Shown here: positions 9,254 to 17,583 of the stretch, in pieces
Numbering within the stretch: the first letter of the stretch is position 1
Layout of the letters: every line of letters begins with the position of its first letter
Assembly (NCBI GenBank): GCA_040218445.1
Contig: JAVJRK010000009.1
Coordinates: 62,001 to 126,000 of the forward strand
DNA length: 64,000 bases
From: UBA1479 sp040218445
GTDB lineage: Bacteria; Pseudomonadota; Alphaproteobacteria; Rhodospirillales; Casp-alpha2
Direction of reading: 5' to 3'
Translations under genes and position numbers: made by a program
Notes under the pieces: model-generated
Told to the model about the DNA's origin: nothing
What the model saw: the letters and a program-made list of their open reading frames with translations, nothing else
Database searches by the model: none

Positions 9254-9949
9254 TTATCCAAGGTTTTCCTTGAAAAAAGAAAGCGTGCGTTCGCGCGCCA
9301 AATCGGCCGAATCCTTGTCGTAATGCTGTCCGCCGACCCGGGCGAAAGCATGATTTTGGCCCTGATAGTCATGCAGAACGGCCTTCGGATTGCCGTCCAA
9401 CGCCGCATGCACGGCAGCCTGCTGTTCCTTGGGCACGAATTCGTCTTCGGTCGCGATATGCAGCATGCAGGGCGCTTTCAGGTCTTCGCCGGTATGATCC
9501 GGCAGCATCACCCCGTAATAGCTGACGGCCGCATCAGCGCTGGTCCGCGTCGCCGTCAGGAAGGCCAACCGGCCGCCCAGGCAGAACCCCATGGTGCCGA
9601 TCTTGCCGCTGCAGCCGTCGACCCCGCGCAGGGCCTGAATAGTGGATTCCAGATCATCGACGCCCTTTTCAAGATCAAAACCGTTGAACAGTTCGAACGC
9701 GCGCGCCCATTCGGCCTCGGTCTGGTCGGTGATCTGAATGCCCGGCTCCTGCCGCCAGAACAGATCGGGACACAGCGCCACATACCCCGCCGCCGCCATG
9801 CCGTCGGTGATTTCACGCATCACCGCGTTGACGCCGAAGATTTCCTGAATGACCACGACCCCGGGGCCTGTACCGCTCTTGGGCGTGGCCAGATAGCCCA
9901 TGAAGCTGCCGCCGTCCTTGGTCTTGATCGTAATTTCCGTGCCGCTCAT
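9254..9949 (-). CDS. Dienelactone hydrolase family protein
   Basis: 231-residue alpha/beta hydrolase of the dienelactone hydrolase family. The nucleophile motif GFCLGG places C123 as nucleophile, with D169 (TEDEF) and H200 (QNHAF) completing the Cys-Asp-His triad, and E36 in QEIFG at the position of the Glu that holds the thiol in the founding enzymes. The first strand, VVVIQEIFGVN, is typical. GGGAGGAAAC upstream of ATG 9949 is a strong ribosome site. In the family the reaction is opening of a lactone such as 4-carboxymethylenebut-2-en-4-olide; no aromatic ring-cleavage genes are nearby, so the substrate here is open. Confidence 0.9.
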   Translation of the reverse strand: MSGTEITIKTKDGGSFMGYLATPKSGTGPGVVVIQEIFGVNAVMREITDGMAAAGYVALCPDLFWRQEPGIQITDQTEAEWARAFELFNGFDLEKGVDDLESTIQALRGVDGCSGKIGTMGFCLGGRLAFLTATRTSADAAVSYYGVMLPDHTGEDLKAPCMLHIATEDEFVPKEQQAAVHAALDGNPKAVLHDYQGQNHAFARVGGQHYDKDSADLARERTLSFFKENLG

Positions 9950-10115
9950 ATCGTGGTTTCCTCCCTGGTCGATTCGTTCGCATTCCGGCCCTCAAGGGTG
10001 CCGGTCGGGCCGCCGCAAGCCGCCCGCCTGCGGGCATCTTAAATTCCAGGCTGGCCTCTGTCACCGGTTTGGGGCGAAGATTGTACACAATTCCGCCGTA
10101 ACCGCCGGAGCATCC

Positions 10116-10292
10116 ATGACCCAGTTTCAATCGACCTGGCGCTGCCCCATGTGCCATCAGCCGTCCGAACCGGTGGACGTCCATGGCCATGTGCAATGCC
10201 GGGTTTGCGGGCAAAACGTGGACCCCTGTTGTTCCGGCGAGAATGCCTGTCCCGTATCCGACAACCTTTCCCCGGACGTCGACATTCGCTAA
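10116..10292 (+). CDS. 58-residue zinc-ribbon protein
   Basis: Small gene with CPMC at residues 10-13, CRVC at 28-31 and a CC pair at 38-39: four to six cysteines plus H23 and H25 that could bind one zinc ion as a ribbon. GGAG lies seven bases before ATG 10116, and coding style matches its neighbours. The stop is 42 bases from the ATG of the ThDP enzyme on the same strand, so the two may be cotranscribed. No named family is recognised; the function is unknown. The frame is open upstream to about 9900, but that part overlaps the divergent dienelactone hydrolase start and has no ribosome site. Confidence 0.7.
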   Translation: MTQFQSTWRCPMCHQPSEPVDVHGHVQCRVCGQNVDPCCSGENACPVSDNLSPDVDIR

Positions 10293-10334
10293 GACAGGTT
10301 TCCGAGGAAACAAGCAGGTTTAAGGAATCCGAAC

Positions 10335-12020
10335 ATGCCACAGGGTCAAACAGGGGCACGGCTCCTGGTCGAAACGCTTCGCGCCAACGGTGTCGACCGC
10401 GCATTCTGCGTGCCGGGAGAAAGCTATCTTGCCGTGCTCGACGCCATGGTCGACGCGCCCGAAATCGATCTGGTGATCTGCCGCCAGGAAGGCGGGGCCG
10501 CCATCATGGCCGAAGCCGACGGCCAGATGACCGGCAGGCCCGGCATCTGTTTCGTGACCCGCGGCCCAGGGGCGACCAATGCCTCGGCCGGGGTTCATAT
10601 CGCCTTTCAGGATTCCACGCCGATGATTCTGTTCATCGGCCAGGTCGCCCGCCATCAGGTCGAGCGCGAAGCCTTTCAGGAAATCGACTACCGCCGCATG
10701 TTCGGCGAGATGGCCAAATGGGTCGCCCAGATCGAAGATCCGGCCCGCGTACCCGAATACGTCAGTCACGCCTTTCATACCGCCATGTCGGGCCGCCCGG
10801 GCCCGGTCGTGCTGGCCCTGCCCGAAGACATGCTGACCGAAGAAGTGCTGGAACAGGCCGCCATCCCCGGCCCGGCCCATGTGGTGCAATCCCATCCCGG
10901 GCCCGAAGCCATGGCCGAACTGCGCGCCATGATGGAAACGGCCGAACGCCCACTGATGATCCTGGGCGGCGGCAGTTGGACCGAACAGGCGTCCCAGGAC
11001 ATCCGCGCCTTCGCCGAAGCCAACAACATTCCGACCAGCGTGTCGTTCCGCCGCCAGGATCTGCTGCCCAACGACCACCCGCTGTATGCCGGCGACGTGG
11101 GCATCGGCATCAACCCGAAGTTGGCCGAACGGGTCAGGACGTCCGATCTGATTCTGGCGGTCGGCCCGCGCCTGGGTGAGATGACGACCGGCGGTTACAG
11201 CCTGTTCGACATCCCCGTGCCCAAGCAGCGCCTGGTTCACATTCATCCCGGCGCGGAAGAACTGGGCCGCGTTTACCGCCCGGCCATGGCGATCAATTCC
11301 GGCATGCCGGGCTTTGCCGCCGCCGCCAAGGCGATGCAGCCGGTAACCGGACGTTGGGACAACTGGGCCGGAACCGCCCATGACGACTACCTTGCCTGGA
11401 CCGAGCCCGCGAAAACGCCGGGCGACGTGCAGATGGGCGAAATCGTCGCCTGGCTGCGCGATCAGCTTCCGGCCGATGCCATGATCTGTAACGGCGCCGG
11501 CAATTACACCGCCTGGGTCCATCGGTACTACCGCTACCGGGGCTATGCCACGCAATTGGCGCCGACGTCGGGCTCCATGGGCTATGGCGTGCCCGCCGCC
11601 GTTGCCGCCAAGTTGCGCCATCCCGAACGGAACGTGGTCTGCTTCGCCGGCGACGGCTGTTTCCTGATGACCGGCCAGGAACTGGCGACGGCCAAGCAAT
11701 ACGGCGCCAACGTGATCTTCATCGTCGTCAACAACGGCACCTACGGCACCATCCGCATGCATCAGGAACGGGAATACCCGGGGCGTGTTTCGGGCACGGA
11801 TCTGATCAACCCGGACTTCGCGGCCCTGGCAAAGGCCTATGGTGCGACGGGGGAAATCGTCACGGAAACGGCGCAATTCGCGGATGCCTTCGCGCGCGCC
11901 CAGGCCGCCGATTCGCCCGCGTTGATCGAACTTCGCACCGATCCGGAAGCAATCAGCCCGTCCGCAACCTTGTCGGGCCTGCGCAGTCAGGCAGAGGCAC
12001 GAGACGCAGGGAAAGCCTAA
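10335..12020 (+). CDS. Thiamine-diphosphate-dependent enzyme (acetolactate synthase-like)
   Basis: 561-residue member of the acetolactate synthase/benzoylformate decarboxylase superfamily, acting on a 2-oxo acid by decarboxylation or C-C bond formation. The N-terminal Pyr domain has the catalytic glutamate E52 (CRQEGGAAIMAEADG). The middle domain follows RPGPVVLALPEDML. The C-terminal PP domain has the GDG...NN ThDP-Mg motif starting at 439 and ending VVNNGTYG. A regulatory small subunit gene is absent and the sequence lacks the typical IlvB C-terminal tail, so a biosynthetic acetolactate synthase role is unlikely. AAGGAATCC precedes the ATG. Substrate unknown. The zinc-ribbon gene just upstream is the only candidate partner. 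Confidence 0.88.
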   Translation: MPQGQTGARLLVETLRANGVDRAFCVPGESYLAVLDAMVDAPEIDLVICRQEGGAAIMAEADGQMTGRPGICFVTRGPGATNASAGVHIAFQDSTPMILFIGQVARHQVEREAFQEIDYRRMFGEMAKWVAQIEDPARVPEYVSHAFHTAMSGRPGPVVLALPEDMLTEEVLEQAAIPGPAHVVQSHPGPEAMAELRAMMETAERPLMILGGGSWTEQASQDIRAFAEANNIPTSVSFRRQDLLPNDHPLYAGDVGIGINPKLAERVRTSDLILAVGPRLGEMTTGGYSLFDIPVPKQRLVHIHPGAEELGRVYRPAMAINSGMPGFAAAAKAMQPVTGRWDNWAGTAHDDYLAWTEPAKTPGDVQMGEIVAWLRDQLPADAMICNGAGNYTAWVHRYYRYRGYATQLAPTSGSMGYGVPAAVAAKLRHPERNVVCFAGDGCFLMTGQELATAKQYGANVIFIVVNNGTYGTIRMHQEREYPGRVSGTDLINPDFAALAKAYGATGEIVTETAQFADAFARAQAADSPALIELRTDPEAISPSATLSGLRSQAEARDAGKA

Positions 12021-12148
12021 GGCAACAAGATAAACACCTTGCTTCCCCTTACACCACCATTCCTATATGTCTTTTGGCGGGTTCCACGGGGCGAAAAAAC
12101 ACATTAGATTAAATTGATTAGGTGCTTCCGCGAAGGAGGGATCGCCGC

Positions 12149-13432
12149 ATGGCGAAACGCAGAGGCCCACTGGGGCAACTGTTTACCGGTTTCATTCTGC
12201 TGATGATTGTCGCGGCCGGCGCGATGATCGGCTTGGCCGTGTTCTATGACGATGACGCCTTCGCCTCGCAGTTGCGGTCCCTGGGCGTTCCCGAAGCGCA
12301 GATATCCAAGGTCATGGACCTGAAATCCCAGGTCAAGGACAAAGCCGATGTTAACCCCAACGACTTGGTCTTTACCGCGCGGTCCATTTGGTGGGATCTG
12401 CGCGACCGGTTCGATTTCGACCTGACTGATCAGGTTTCGCGTACCCTGCCGCGCGTCCGCCATGTGACCCAGATGGAACCCATGACCCGGCCCGACGATC
12501 CCAAGGAACCGATCGCCGAAGACAAGCCGGACGAAGCCCTGCCGGCGGACATTCAGCGCGAAACCGGCGAGCAGCCGAGTGCGGACAAGCCCATGGGTGA
12601 AGGTTCCGGCGAAGCCACCATGGCGCCGCCCACGGCCGAAGACAAACCCATGCCCGGGCCCGACACGGCGCAGAAAGACGAAACGGCGCCTTCGATAGCC
12701 GAGCCTGCAAAGGACGACGCGCAGATGGCGGAAAAACCCATGGAGGAGAAAGCCCCCATGGAAGAAAAGCCGGCTGCAGCGCCTGAACCGGCGGCCCCCG
12801 AGGCCACGGACAAGCCCATGGAACTGACCAACCCGCCCGCACCCGAAGCACCGGCGGAACCAGCCCCCGCGGCGGAACAAACCGCATCCGTGCCGCCCGA
12901 GCCCGCAGCCGCCCCCACACCCCCTGCCGAAGCACCGCCGGCCACGGCAGAGGAACGCCTGGCCGCTGCCGACCTGACTTATAAGCGGGCCCTGTCCCTG
13001 TTCGCCGATGCCAAAAGCCAGGAACAGAAAGCCGAAGCCGCCAAACTGTTTGCCCAGGCGGCCATCGGTGGGCACCCGGGCGCGCAGTATTCCATCGGCG
13101 TGATGCATTACAACGGCACCGGCGTTGCCAAGGATTATGCCAAGGCCGCCGAATGGTTCGGCCGCTCGGCGGAAAAAAGCAACGCCGCCGCGCAGTACAA
13201 CCTGGGCATCCTGTATTACAACGGACAGGGTGTGCCCAAGGACGACCGGCTGGCCTATAAATGGATCAGTGCCGCCGCCGAAAACGGCGACCAAAAAGCC
13301 ATCGTCGCGCGCGATGCCTTGAAGAAAGCCCTGCCGGCCGATATCACCAAGCCGGAAGCCCCCACCTTCCCGGGTGCGGCGCCGACTGGCGACGGCACAC
13401 CGCTTAACGTCACGCCGGGCACCCAGCAATAA
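12149..13432 (+). CDS. Membrane-anchored Sel1-repeat protein
   Basis: 427 residues. A single transmembrane helix at about 10-32 anchors the protein, probably with the rest in the periplasm. A linker of about 150 residues (120-270) rich in Ala, Pro, Glu and Met contains several KPM and EEK motifs. The C-terminal third has two Sel1-like TPR repeats (AAIGGHPGAQYSIGVMHYNG and SAEKSNAAAQYNLGILYYNG), which form an alpha-solenoid for protein binding. ATG 12149 is set by AAGGAGGG eight bases upstream; a GTG at 12122 in frame lacks one. It faces the minus-strand transporter gene ending at 13470. Sel1 proteins often scaffold envelope or signalling complexes; the partner is unknown. Confidence 0.82.
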   Translation: MAKRRGPLGQLFTGFILLMIVAAGAMIGLAVFYDDDAFASQLRSLGVPEAQISKVMDLKSQVKDKADVNPNDLVFTARSIWWDLRDRFDFDLTDQVSRTLPRVRHVTQMEPMTRPDDPKEPIAEDKPDEALPADIQRETGEQPSADKPMGEGSGEATMAPPTAEDKPMPGPDTAQKDETAPSIAEPAKDDAQMAEKPMEEKAPMEEKPAAAPEPAAPEATDKPMELTNPPAPEAPAEPAPAAEQTASVPPEPAAAPTPPAEAPPATAEERLAAADLTYKRALSLFADAKSQEQKAEAAKLFAQAAIGGHPGAQYSIGVMHYNGTGVAKDYAKAAEWFGRSAEKSNAAAQYNLGILYYNGQGVPKDDRLAYKWISAAAENGDQKAIVARDALKKALPADITKPEAPTFPGAAPTGDGTPLNVTPGTQQ

Positions 13433-13469
13433 TCCAGTCAGCTGAGGCATAGGCCCGGATCGGGCTCTG

Positions 13470-14405
13470 TCAGGTCCGTCCAGCGGGCCCGCTGCCGTGA
13501 ACGTCCGACGGCAGGGACGGCGTCAAATGCTTAAGACGTTCACGGTGCAGGATGTACAACCCGCTGCAGATCAGCACAGCGGTACCGCTCCAGGTCCAGA
13601 CATCGGGCAAATCCCCCCATAAGACGAACCCAAGCCCCACGGCGAACACCATGTTGAAGTACTTGAACGGCACGACAAGCCCGGCTTCGCCGTAGCGGAA
13701 ACTTTCGATAATCAGGAAATAAGCACCGCCCATCAAAAAGCCGGACAAGGCCATCAGGCCCAGATCTTCCCAGGTGACCGGCGACCAGCCGAAAGGCAAG
13801 GTGAGAAGCCCGCCGATCGCCGCCGCCGCCGTGCTTGTGGCCAGCAGCGCGTTGGAATTTTCCGTCGACATAGCCCCCCGGGTCACGAGGTCGCGGAACG
13901 CCCCGAACAAGGCCGAAGCCAGCGGCAACACCGCCGCCCACTGCATGGCTTCGCCGCCCGGCCGGATGATGATCACGACCCCGACGAAGCCTGCCAAAAC
14001 AGCCGCCCAGCGCCGCCAGCCCACAGGTTCGCCGATCAACAGCGGCGCCAAGGACGTAACGAACAGGGGGCCTGCGAAGACCACGGCCAAGGCGTCGGCC
14101 AACGGCAAATAGCGCAAACCCGTGACGAAACAGAACGTGCCGCACAGCACCACCACGCCCCGAATGACATGCAATCGCGGGTTATGGATACGCAGGCTTT
14201 CCAGACCACCGTAAAAGCGCACGAACACGGCGATGATGAGGAACGAGAACATGGCGCGCGTGAACAGAAGTTGGCCCACGGGATAGCCTGTCGTAAGCCA
14301 TTTCATCACCGCATCGTTGAGTGTCAGCAGCATGCCGCCACACATCATCAGGGCGATGGCGCGGCCGGGTGCACTGGAACCTTGAACGCTGGTCATCAAG
14401 GGCAT
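13470..14405 (-). CDS. DMT superfamily transporter (EamA), copy 2
   Basis: 311-residue integral membrane protein with two EamA repeats of five helices, predicted to export or exchange a small metabolite. The N-terminus SVQGSSAPGRAIALMMCGGM closely matches that of the EamA protein at 15721-16686, so the two are paralogs. Hydrophobic helices are spread along the whole chain. Start ATG 14405 has AAGGATCC upstream; the open frame extends further to 14867 but that part is a shadow of the SpmA/SpmB gene. It is the last gene of a minus-strand operon, 20 bases after the SpmA/SpmB stop. Substrate unknown. Confidence 0.88.
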   Translation of the reverse strand: MPLMTSVQGSSAPGRAIALMMCGGMLLTLNDAVMKWLTTGYPVGQLLFTRAMFSFLIIAVFVRFYGGLESLRIHNPRLHVIRGVVVLCGTFCFVTGLRYLPLADALAVVFAGPLFVTSLAPLLIGEPVGWRRWAAVLAGFVGVVIIIRPGGEAMQWAAVLPLASALFGAFRDLVTRGAMSTENSNALLATSTAAAAIGGLLTLPFGWSPVTWEDLGLMALSGFLMGGAYFLIIESFRYGEAGLVVPFKYFNMVFAVGLGFVLWGDLPDVWTWSGTAVLICSGLYILHRERLKHLTPSLPSDVHGSGPAGRT

Positions 14406-14425
14406 GTTGGGGATCCTTCGTTGGA

Positions 14426-15724
14426 TCAGCCGTAGAGCTGGTTGACGATGAAAACGGCGGCCCCGATGCCGACGACATCGGCGATCAAGGCCGCAAAAAG
14501 GGCATGGCGGATGCGGCGGATGCCGACCGCGCCGAAATAGACGGCCAGCACGTAGAAGGTCGTTTCGGTCGACCCCTGGAAGGTCGACACCAGATAACCG
14601 ACCAGACTGTCGGGGCCATGGGCCGGATCCTGAATGATCGAGGCGAGCACGCCGTAGGCACCCGAACCCGACAATGGCCGCAGCAACGCCATGGGCAGGG
14701 CTTCCGCCGGCAGGCCGAACAATTCCGTCACGCTGCCGAGCGGCCCGACAATCGCGTCCATGGCACCGGAGGCCCGGAACATGGCGACGGCGGTCAGGAT
14801 CGCCACCAGATAGGGAATGATGCGCAGCGCCACGTTGAAGCCGTCCTTGGCCCCTTCGACGAAGCATTCATAGACCTGCACGCCCTTGGCCGCGCCGAAA
14901 CCCAGCAGCGTCACCATCAGGCCCGGGATGATCCAGGGCGCAATCTCGCGTCCGAAGACGACCGTCAGCGGCACCAATACGGCGACCGTGCCCAGGGCGG
15001 TCAGTGAAACCCAAAGGGGATAGGCCTCGGACCCGGCCCCGTTCAGGTCATCGCTTGCTTCCAACACATCTTCTTCCGTCCCGACAGACGCCGCCGGATC
15101 CTGATCCGTGTCAGCCGCAGTCTGCGCGAAACGAGGAGCCAGAAGCTTGGCGGAAATAATTGCAACGACCGTGGAACAGATGGTCGCGAACAGGGTCGTC
15201 GGCACGATCCCCGCCGGATCGGTCGATCCGGCGGCAGCCCGCAGCGCGATCACCCCCGTCGGCAGCAAAGTCACCGATGACGTATTGATCGCCAGGAACA
15301 AAGCCATGGCATTGGTCGCCGTACCTTTTGTGGGGTTCAAGGTATCCAATTGCTGCATGGCGCGGATGCCGAACGGCGTTGCCGCATTGCCGAGCCCCAG
15401 GGCATTGGCCGACATGTTGAGGATCATCGAGCCCATGGCCGGATGATCAGGCGGAACGTCGGGAAACAGTCGCACCATCAACGGGCGCAGAACCTTAGCA
15501 ATGATACGCAGCAAGCCGCCTTCTTCCGCCACCTTCATCAAGCCCAGGAACAGCGCCATCACCCCTACCAAGCCAATGGCCAGGGTCACGGAACCGCCGG
15601 CGGCATCGATCATGGCCTTCCCCAAAAGGGCCATGGGGGCGTCGCCCGTGCCGTCCCAGGCAACCTGCCGTACGGCCCCCATGACGAAGGCAATGGCGAC
15701 AATGGCCAGGAAGATGATGTTCAT
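14426..15724 (-). CDS. Fused SpmA/SpmB-type nucleoside-recognition (Gate) membrane protein
   Basis: 432 residues joining two nucleoside-recognition/Gate domains. The first, 1-205, is like spore maturation protein A (NMSANALGLGNAATPFGIRA at about 108-127, ending in many helices). The second, about 240-432, is like SpmB (LRPLSGSGAYGVLASIIQDP and GSTETTFYVLAVYFGAVGIR). A charged linker (DTDQDPAASVGTEEDVLEA) joins them. In spore formers these are two genes; the fused form occurs in many proteobacteria that do not make spores, where the function is unsettled. The ATG overlaps the stop of the upstream EamA gene by four bases, with GAAGGAAC as ribosome site, showing translational coupling. Confidence 0.85.
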   Translation of the reverse strand: MNIIFLAIVAIAFVMGAVRQVAWDGTGDAPMALLGKAMIDAAGGSVTLAIGLVGVMALFLGLMKVAEEGGLLRIIAKVLRPLMVRLFPDVPPDHPAMGSMILNMSANALGLGNAATPFGIRAMQQLDTLNPTKGTATNAMALFLAINTSSVTLLPTGVIALRAAAGSTDPAGIVPTTLFATICSTVVAIISAKLLAPRFAQTAADTDQDPAASVGTEEDVLEASDDLNGAGSEAYPLWVSLTALGTVAVLVPLTVVFGREIAPWIIPGLMVTLLGFGAAKGVQVYECFVEGAKDGFNVALRIIPYLVAILTAVAMFRASGAMDAIVGPLGSVTELFGLPAEALPMALLRPLSGSGAYGVLASIIQDPAHGPDSLVGYLVSTFQGSTETTFYVLAVYFGAVGIRRIRHALFAALIADVVGIGAAVFIVNQLYG

Positions 15725-16686
15725 CGGGCTGTTCCTTCGTCACCATCATCCGCCGGCACATCGTCAGCGGGGGTATCATGGACCGGGTCCGCCGCCATGA
15801 CCGGCGCCTTGCGCAGAACCTCGCGGTGCAGGATGTAAAGACCCGAGGCGATGATCACCGCACTGCCCGCCCAGGTCAGCCAATCGGGCAAATCGGACCA
15901 GATGAGGAACCCCAGGATCGCCGCGAAGAACAGGTTGCAGTAGCGGAACGGAGCAAGCAGCGCCGCCTCGCCATACTGAAAGGCCTCGATCAGCAGAAAA
16001 TGCGCCGAGGTCCAGATCAGGCTGGCCATGATGATCAACAGCCAGTTCACGCCGGACAGGGGCGGCCAGTCATAAGGCGGCACGAACAGGCCGGCCAGGC
16101 CGACCACCACCATCATCGAGAACAGCATGGAATGGGTGGTTTCGCGCCCTGATGCGCCCCGGGTGATCAGATCGCGGATCGATTCACCCAAAGCCGCCGC
16201 CAGGATCATGATCGACGCCCATTGGAAGGCTTCGCCCGTCGGCCGCACGATGATCAGCACGCCGATGAAGCCCACGATAACCGCCAACCAGCGCCGCCAT
16301 CCGACGCTTTCGCCAATGAACACAGGCGCCATGGCCGTCAACAGGATGGGGCTGGCAAACAGGATCGAGGTTGCCGTCGCCAACGGCAATTCATCGATAC
16401 CGACCAGATAGGTAAAGGTCGCGATTGCCGCCATCAATCCCCGCGCCGCATGCAGACCCCATTTCCGGGGCATGAGGGCCGTTGCCCCCTGGGTGCCCAG
16501 GGTCGCCATGATCAGGGCGAATCCGGCAATGACGCCGCGCACGAACATGATCTGTCCCGGCGGCAGATCGCCCGCCAGGTATTTCAGCCCGGCGTCGGAA
16601 ATCGTCAGCAGCGCCCCCCCGGCAACCGCCAGGGCGATGGCCCGGCCCGGTGCCGCCGAGCCCTGCATGGCGGACATGATCGCCAT
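15721..16686 (-). CDS. DMT superfamily transporter (EamA), copy 1
   Basis: 321-residue inner membrane protein with two EamA domains and about ten helices, followed by an acidic tail (DTPADDVPADDGDEG). Its start, SAMQGSAAPGRAIALAVAGG, parallels the copy at 13470-14405, and both share VGWRRW and IRPTGEA/IRPGGEA motifs at the end of repeat one, so they arose by duplication. Its TGA overlaps the ATG of the SpmA/SpmB gene. The GDPD gene lies 34 bases upstream. The substrate is unknown; EamA members move amino acids, nucleosides or other small metabolites. Confidence 0.88.
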   Translation of the reverse strand: MAIMSAMQGSAAPGRAIALAVAGGALLTISDAGLKYLAGDLPPGQIMFVRGVIAGFALIMATLGTQGATALMPRKWGLHAARGLMAAIATFTYLVGIDELPLATATSILFASPILLTAMAPVFIGESVGWRRWLAVIVGFIGVLIIVRPTGEAFQWASIMILAAALGESIRDLITRGASGRETTHSMLFSMMVVVGLAGLFVPPYDWPPLSGVNWLLIIMASLIWTSAHFLLIEAFQYGEAALLAPFRYCNLFFAAILGFLIWSDLPDWLTWAGSAVIIASGLYILHREVLRKAPVMAADPVHDTPADDVPADDGDEGTAR

Positions 16687-16720
16687 CAGATACCCACCGT
16701 CCGTGCCATGCTTGGAATAA

Positions 16721-17527
16721 TCACGGCCCTATTATCCGGTCCGGGAAATCACTGAATACGCTTTCCACGCCCCAATCAAAAAGTTTCCGGGCTTCATCCG
16801 GGTCGTTGATCGTGAAAACGCGGAGCGCAAAGCCCGCGGCGATGATCTCTTCCGCCCGTGCCTGCGTCAGGTCCCGCCCCCCGGCGTGAAGCGCCGTCGC
16901 CCCCAGGTCGTCGCAGCGTACCCGCCAATCACCGGGCACCTTGCCGACGATCAGGGCACGGGGGTATTCCGGCGCCTGATCGGCCGCCGCTGCCAATGCT
17001 TTTTCCGAAAAGCTGGACACCAGCGGTGCGTGCAGGCCCGAAGGCCAGTTTTCCTGCAGGGTTTTGGCTGTAATGACACCCGTGGTGGCGTCCTGGTCCA
17101 GGGAGGGTTTCAATTCGACGTTGGCGCCAAGCCCCAAACGGGCCAGAACAACCAGCACTTGGTGCAATGAAGGAATACGCTCACCCTTGAATTCGGGCGC
17201 GAACCAGGAACCCGCGTCGAGCCCCTTCAGGTTGTCCCATCGATGGTCGGCAAGACGTCCACGGCCATCCGTCGTACGGTCCAGGGTTTCGTCATGAAAC
17301 AGGACGGGCGTGCCCTCTGCCGTCAGCATCACATCGAATTCAACCCAACGCACCCCCAGTTCGTGGGCCTTGCGCAGACCGGCCAGGGTATTTTCCGGCG
17401 CGTGGCCGGCGGCACCGCGATGGCCGATGACCTTGGGCAGCGCGTCAGTGGGCTGTAGGCTTGGGTCGGCGGTCAAAGGATGGTCTCTTTCATGAAAATC
17501 GTTGTCTTTCTGCCGATTAGCGCGCAC
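16721..17527 (-). CDS. Glycerophosphodiester phosphodiesterase (GDPD family)
   Basis: Cytoplasmic enzyme of the GDPD TIM-barrel family, hydrolysing glycerophosphodiesters to glycerol-3-phosphate and an alcohol. The N-terminal block is complete: VIGHRGAAGHAPENT (about 33-47), EFDVMLTAEGTPVLFHDETL with the metal-binding E-x-D and the HD pair, then RTTDGRG. The C-terminus has VFTINDPDEARKLFDWGVES, ending FSDFPD. No signal peptide. The start is uncertain: GTG 17527 gives 268 residues without a clear ribosome site, and TTG 17476, with AAAGAGA upstream, would give 251. First gene of the operon GDPD-EamA-SpmAB-EamA, divergent from maeB. Confidence 0.88.
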   Translation of the reverse strand: MRANRQKDNDFHERDHPLTADPSLQPTDALPKVIGHRGAAGHAPENTLAGLRKAHELGVRWVEFDVMLTAEGTPVLFHDETLDRTTDGRGRLADHRWDNLKGLDAGSWFAPEFKGERIPSLHQVLVVLARLGLGANVELKPSLDQDATTGVITAKTLQENWPSGLHAPLVSSFSEKALAAAADQAPEYPRALIVGKVPGDWRVRCDDLGATALHAGGRDLTQARAEEIIAAGFALRVFTINDPDEARKLFDWGVESVFSDFPDRIIGP

Positions 17528-17583
17528 GCTTACAAGAGCTTATTGGTAGCAGAACTGACAACAAATAAGAAAAGAGGAATGGG

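Noticed and set aside
10320..11876. Minus-strand open frame of about 518 codons opposite the ThDP enzyme
   Set aside because: The plus strand carries all ThDP motifs; the minus translation is low-complexity His/Gly/Arg sequence.
12104..13450. Minus-strand glycine/phenylalanine-rich frame opposite the Sel1 gene
   Set aside because: Repetition such as RRFGRG is the antisense of the Ala/Pro/Glu-rich linker; the Sel1 frame has a strong ribosome site.
13433..13469. Terminator between the convergent Sel1 and EamA genes
   Set aside because: A GCCCG-GAT-CGGGC stem exists near 13453, but it is short and no T-tract follows on either strand.
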